Assembly (NCBI GenBank): GCA_965371355.1
Contig: CBDUYD010000141.1
Span: 1 to 7,480, forward strand
Source of the DNA: JASJHI01 sp965371355
GTDB lineage: Bacteria; Actinomycetota; Acidimicrobiia; Acidimicrobiales; Ilumatobacteraceae
Direction: 5' to 3'
DNA: 7,480 bases
A program made the position numbers and the translations under genes. Shown in pieces: positions 4,274-7,480 of this stretch. Every line of letters begins with the position of its first letter. Position 1 is the first letter of the stretch. The notes beneath the pieces are model-generated. The model saw only the letters and a list, made by a program, of their open reading frames with translations. It did no database searches and had not been told where the DNA came from.

Positions 4274-6319
4274 ATGAGCACGCGGCAGCCGCCGGAACTC
4301 GGCATCGAACGAACCACCAGATCGTGGCCATTGCTGCGGATCGCGATCCTGGGCGTGGCGCAGGCGTTGACCTTGCTCGTGATGACGTGGCTCCTCGACA
4401 ACGTGCGCCTGAGCAGCTGGCTCGCGGCGTTCGCCGCCGTCGGGTTCCTGGCCCTGCTCAACGCCGTGCTCTGGCCGATCGCGATCCGGCTGACACTGCC
4501 GCTCATCGCCTGGACCGTCGGGTTGTTCACGTTCGTGCTCAACGGGTTGTTCGTCAACCTCACCGCGTGGGTGATCGACGGGTTCGAGGTCGGATCGTTC
4601 TGGTCCGGTCTCGTCGTCGCGTTCGCGCTCACCGTCGTCAACGTCTCGATCGGCGGGCTGCTCAGCGTCGACGACGAACACGTCTGGCGCGAGCACGTCG
4701 TGAGACGCCTGGTCGGGCGACACGAACCACCGACCCACACCGACGAGCCCGGGTTCCTGTTCATCCAGATCGACGGCCTCGGTCACGACGTGCTGGTCGA
4801 CGCGATGGCGTCGGGTCACGCCCCGATGCTCGCCGGGCTGATCGAGAACGGAACCCACCGGCTCGCGGGATGGGAGTGCGACCTGTCGTCGCAGACCGGA
4901 GCGATGCAGGCCGGAATCCTGCTCGGCGACAACTCGAACATGCCGGCGTTCCGCTGGTACGAGAAGGACACCGGACGTGTCATGGTGTCGAACCGGCCGA
5001 AGGACGCAGCCGAGATCGAGCAGCGGCAGTCGACCGGACACGGGCTGCTCGTCGACGGCGGTACGAGCCGGGCGAACGTGTTCTCCGGCGACGCGCCCGA
5101 CACGATGTTCACCTTCAGCACCGTGCTCGAATCGCGCCGCAGCGACGAGCGAATCGCCTACGCGATGGCCACGCCGTACACGCTGCTGCGGATAATCGCC
5201 CTCTCGATCGCCGACATCGCACGCGAACTGCGCGCGGCCCGGCGCGCCAAGAAGGACGGCGTCGAGCCACGCATGCACCGCGGTGGTGTGTATCCGCTGC
5301 TGCGGGCCGCGACCACGGTCGTGTTGTCCGAGCTGACCACGGCGATGCTGATCGCGGACATCCAGCGCGGGGTGCCGTCGGCCTACGCGGACTTCGTCGG
5401 CTACGACGAGGTCGCCCACCACTCCGGGATCTCCGCGCCCGAGGCGCTCGACACGCTCCGCCGGACCGACGAGAACCTCCGACGACTGCTCACCACGTTG
5501 TCCAGTGCACCACGGCCCTACTTCGTCGTCGTGCTGTCCGACCACGGCCAGACCCAGGGCGCGACATTCGCTCAACGGTACGACCAGTCGCTGGAGGATC
5601 TCGTCAACGAGCTCGCCCGCGACGCCGCGGTGGCAGCACCGGTGCTCGCCGGGGAGGGCTGGAACAACGTCAACGGCATGCTCAGCGATGCCGCCGCCGA
5701 ACAATCACGGCTCGGCCGCACGGTCGCTCGCGTCACCCGCAAGAACACCGACGACGGCGAGGTGGCCATCGGGCCGACGACCGCGACGCTCGCCGGAGCC
5801 GACGACGGCGACATCGTCGTGCTCGCATCGGGCAACCTCGGCCTGCTCTCGTTCACCGCCATCGACGGGCGGGCGACACGGCAGCAGATCGAGGGGCTAC
5901 ACCCAGGTCTGATCGCCGGGCTCGCGGCGCACGAGGGCGTCGGATGGGTGCTCGTCCGTGACGACATCGACGGCGATCTCGTGATCGGGGCGAACGGCAT
6001 CCATCACCTCGACGCCGACTCGGTCGAAGGATCCGATCCACTCGAGCCGTTCGGGCCGAACGCGGCCGACCACCTCCGACGCACGAGCAGCTTCGACAAC
6101 TGTCCCGACCTGCTGGTCAACAGCTTCTACGACCCGATCGCCGACGAGGGCGCGGCCTTCGAGGAACTGATCGGATTCCACGGCGGGATGGGCGGAGCAC
6201 AATGCCATCCGTTCGTGCTCGCGCCGTCCAATCTCCCCGCGGGCGAGACGCTCGTGGGGGCGCTGTCGATCCACGAACTGTTCAAGGGGTGGCTGGCACC
6301 GGCGGGGCAGCCGACCTGA
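4274..6319 (+). CDS. Membrane-anchored alkaline-phosphatase-superfamily enzyme with holin-4-type N-terminus
   Basis: 681 residues. Residues about 18-131 are four hydrophobic helices with the pattern LLNAVLWPIAIRLTLPLIAW and then FVLNGLFVNLTAWVIDGF, matching the phage-holin-4/DUF360 membrane family. Residues about 160-660 are a type I phosphodiesterase/alkaline-phosphatase-like domain. It has candidate metal ligands Asp167 (IQIDGLG), Asp378 and His382 (GYDEVAHHSG), Asp423 and His424 (LSDHGQTQG) and His636 (FHGGMGG), with Thr208 (QTGAMQAG) as likely nucleophile. The substrate is unknown; a phosphodiester or phospholipid-linked group at the membrane is possible. The ATG at 4274 has a good Shine-Dalgarno (GGAG 4265-4268, 5-base spacer). 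An open frame runs back to 3965, but that extension overlaps vapC and is not protein-like. It ends convergent to the next gene with 11 bases between stops. Confidence 0.88.
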   Translation: MSTRQPPELGIERTTRSWPLLRIAILGVAQALTLLVMTWLLDNVRLSSWLAAFAAVGFLALLNAVLWPIAIRLTLPLIAWTVGLFTFVLNGLFVNLTAWVIDGFEVGSFWSGLVVAFALTVVNVSIGGLLSVDDEHVWREHVVRRLVGRHEPPTHTDEPGFLFIQIDGLGHDVLVDAMASGHAPMLAGLIENGTHRLAGWECDLSSQTGAMQAGILLGDNSNMPAFRWYEKDTGRVMVSNRPKDAAEIEQRQSTGHGLLVDGGTSRANVFSGDAPDTMFTFSTVLESRRSDERIAYAMATPYTLLRIIALSIADIARELRAARRAKKDGVEPRMHRGGVYPLLRAATTVVLSELTTAMLIADIQRGVPSAYADFVGYDEVAHHSGISAPEALDTLRRTDENLRRLLTTLSSAPRPYFVVVLSDHGQTQGATFAQRYDQSLEDLVNELARDAAVAAPVLAGEGWNNVNGMLSDAAAEQSRLGRTVARVTRKNTDDGEVAIGPTTATLAGADDGDIVVLASGNLGLLSFTAIDGRATRQQIEGLHPGLIAGLAAHEGVGWVLVRDDIDGDLVIGANGIHHLDADSVEGSDPLEPFGPNAADHLRRTSSFDNCPDLLVNSFYDPIADEGAAFEELIGFHGGMGGAQCHPFVLAPSNLPAGETLVGALSIHELFKGWLAPAGQPT

Positions 6320-6335
6320 TCAGCGCGGGATCAGG
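6315..6335. terminator. Bidirectional stop-codon hairpin between convergent genes
   Basis: A perfect 7-bp inverted repeat, CCTGATC-N7-GATCAGG. The left arm contains the stop of the membrane phosphatase gene (TGA 6317-6319) and the right arm the stop of the opposing gene (tca 6331-6333). It is symmetric for both strands and lacks T-runs. The geometry repeats that at 574-591. Confidence 0.5.
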
Positions 6336-7212
6336 GCGGACGACGGACGATCATCCCGTTCTTCTTCGTCGACCCGGTGTCCATCGCGATCAGCACTCGC
6401 TCGTCGTCGAGCGCCGCGACGCCCTCGGGCTTCTTCGTCTTCTTCGGCAGCCGCCACGCCCCGTCGAGATCACGAATCGACTCGCCCGACACCGACAGGG
6501 GCTTCTCGAGCGAGAGCCGACCGACCGAACGCGACTTGTCGCTGAGCAGCCACAGCGACCGATCGCGGCCGAGCGCGACGTCGCTGACGTCCGCCAGGGT
6601 CTTCTTCGCCTGTCCGCGGAGACGCCACATCGAAACCGCCTCGAACTCGACGTCGCCGGCGGGGGCATCCCACGACTCACCGGCTGCGAGGAAGTCGTCC
6701 CTCGACAACCCCTTTGCCGGTCGACCGATCGGAGCGAACTCGACGAGTGCGGGCGGCCGCTTCTCCTTGACGACCAGGAGCCGACCGCCGCGCAACAACA
6801 GCAAGCCCTCGCCGCGGGACGACGGGTCGTCCCAATGGCCCCACAGTGGCGATTCGGCCGGCGCGATGAGGGTGATCCGAGCGCGCACCGAGCGGGCAAC
6901 CGTATCGACGACGATCACGACCGGCGGATCCTCGCGCATCAGTGCGACGAGATCGCCGTCGTCGATGGCGATCGCCTCGAGCTGGCTGTCGTCCTCGGAC
7001 TGCGGCCAGCCCTCGATCGTGCGGAGATCGAGGATCGTCCAGTCGCCGAGCCCACCTCGGGGAGCGGCACTGCCGACGGCGAGATGCGACGACCGGTCGC
7101 CGACGACGGCCACCCTGACCGTGTCGCCGCGTGAACGGGACGCGAGGCCGGACGCCTCGACGACCGGAAGGTCGACGAACTCGCAGCGGACGAGACGCGG
7201 AAGGCCGCCCAT
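6331..7212 (-). CDS. Probable SdiA-regulated/phytase-like beta-propeller protein
   Basis: 293 residues. Repeated blade-like segments contain short 'EGx' and 'hhxhxDxS' motifs: VEASGLA (18-24), SQLEAIAIDDGDLVALM (76-92), RGEGLLLLRGGRLLVV (133-148), VSDVALGRDRSLWLLSDKSR (209-228) and KPEGVAALDDERVLIAMDTG (261-280). This pattern is typical of SdiA-regulated or esterase-like phytase propellers, whose functions are mostly unknown. No signal peptide or membrane segment is visible, which would fit a cytoplasmic protein unless the true start is further upstream. The start (ATG 7212) lacks a Shine-Dalgarno. A weak TAGCGT hexamer lies 6 nt before it, so it may be leaderless or may follow the gene upstream, 45 bases away on the same strand. 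The gene is confident; the family assignment is moderate. Confidence 0.7.
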   Translation of the reverse strand: MGGLPRLVRCEFVDLPVVEASGLASRSRGDTVRVAVVGDRSSHLAVGSAAPRGGLGDWTILDLRTIEGWPQSEDDSQLEAIAIDDGDLVALMREDPPVVIVVDTVARSVRARITLIAPAESPLWGHWDDPSSRGEGLLLLRGGRLLVVKEKRPPALVEFAPIGRPAKGLSRDDFLAAGESWDAPAGDVEFEAVSMWRLRGQAKKTLADVSDVALGRDRSLWLLSDKSRSVGRLSLEKPLSVSGESIRDLDGAWRLPKKTKKPEGVAALDDERVLIAMDTGSTKKNGMIVRRPP

Positions 7213-7257
7213 GATCGAACGCTACAAGGTCGTCCCGCGGTCGGTCTCTGCGGCTCG

Positions 7258-7480
7258 CTATTCGATCACAACTGCCGTGCCGTAGGCGACGATCTCTGCC
7301 ATGCCCTGCTGCTCGCCGACGTCGCCGGAGTCGTAGCGCAACCCGACGACGGCGTTGGCCCCCTGCGACTTGGCGTTCTCGATCATCCGCTCGACCGCGT
7401 GGTGCCGCGCAGCTTGGAGCACCACGGTGAACTCCTTCACCTCACCCTTCTTCAACGCCTTGAACGACCCGGTGAAGCCC
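7258..7480 (-). CDS. YbjQ/UPF0145 family protein, C-terminal part (gene continues past the window)
   Basis: 73 C-terminal residues are visible, beginning GFTGSFKALKKGEVKEFTVVL at the window edge and ending in MAEIVAYGTAVVIE. The helix with VERMIENAKSQGANAVVGLRYDSG and the final AEIVAYGTAV strand are characteristic of the YbjQ/UPF0145 family, small proteins of about 100-120 residues that form ring-like oligomers and have no firmly established role. The frame stays open to the edge, so the start is outside; a TTG at 7455 is in frame but would cut the domain and is unlikely to be the start. Confidence 0.88.
   Translation of the reverse strand, partial: GFTGSFKALKKGEVKEFTVVLQAARHHAVERMIENAKSQGANAVVGLRYDSGDVGEQQGMAEIVAYGTAVVIE

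Noticed and set aside
4082..5704. Long minus-strand open frame (540 codons) opposite the membrane phosphatase gene
   Set aside because: It is Arg/Gly/His-rich with no domain-like pattern, and its opposite strand carries a protein with transmembrane helices and a complete active site. It is a high-GC shadow frame.
4324..5961. Long plus-strand open frame (545 codons) in another frame of the same gene
   Set aside because: It is Arg-rich and low complexity, typical of a GC-rich out-of-frame reading; the true frame is unambiguous.
6202..7285. Plus-strand open frames opposite the beta-propeller gene
   Set aside because: Two overlapping frames without domain pattern; the minus frame has regular blade-like repeats and a well-placed convergent stop.

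Overview
The window is GC-rich throughout and every confident gene uses a high-GC codon style (GTG starts, C/G third positions, Arg/Ala/Asp-rich products). Together with leaderless-type promoters and few Shine-Dalgarno sequences, this suggests an actinobacterium, possibly an Acidimicrobiia-like lineage. The lineage is an inference from composition and gene style, not a database match.

Layout. Positions 1-576 hold what looks like a decayed plus-strand gene with a frameshift near 200. It converges on a minus-strand secreted nuclease lipoprotein (staphylococcal-nuclease fold plus lamin-tail-like domain, 589-1587). Positions 1618-1817 are non-coding and contain a strong GC-rich hairpin and a short copy of a repeat also present at 64-89. 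Positions 1818-4203 are a compact cluster of three different toxin-antitoxin modules: a minus-strand HTH-MntA/HepT pair (2656 to 1818) and, divergent from it, two consecutive plus-strand VapBC pairs (2796-3412 and 3558-4203). Each antitoxin gene comes first and overlaps or abuts its toxin gene.

After the cluster comes a 681-residue membrane enzyme (4274-6319) that joins a four-helix holin-4-type membrane domain to an alkaline-phosphatase-superfamily domain. It converges on a probable SdiA-regulated/phytase-like beta-propeller gene (6331-7212, minus). Upstream of that, on the same strand and running off the right edge, is a YbjQ/UPF0145 family gene.

Two patterns go beyond the gene list. First, all three antitoxin genes have a -10-like hexamer exactly 6 nt before the chosen ATG, as expected for leaderless mRNAs, and all sit next to candidate operators. 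Second, the ends of the transcription units carry short perfect inverted repeats that include the stop codon. At both convergent gene pairs one repeat holds both opposing stop codons, so these may be shared bidirectional terminators. I see no CRISPR array, tRNA, rRNA, transposase or integrase. No clearly new defence system is visible; the toxin-antitoxin cluster and its regulatory layout are the main accessory content.
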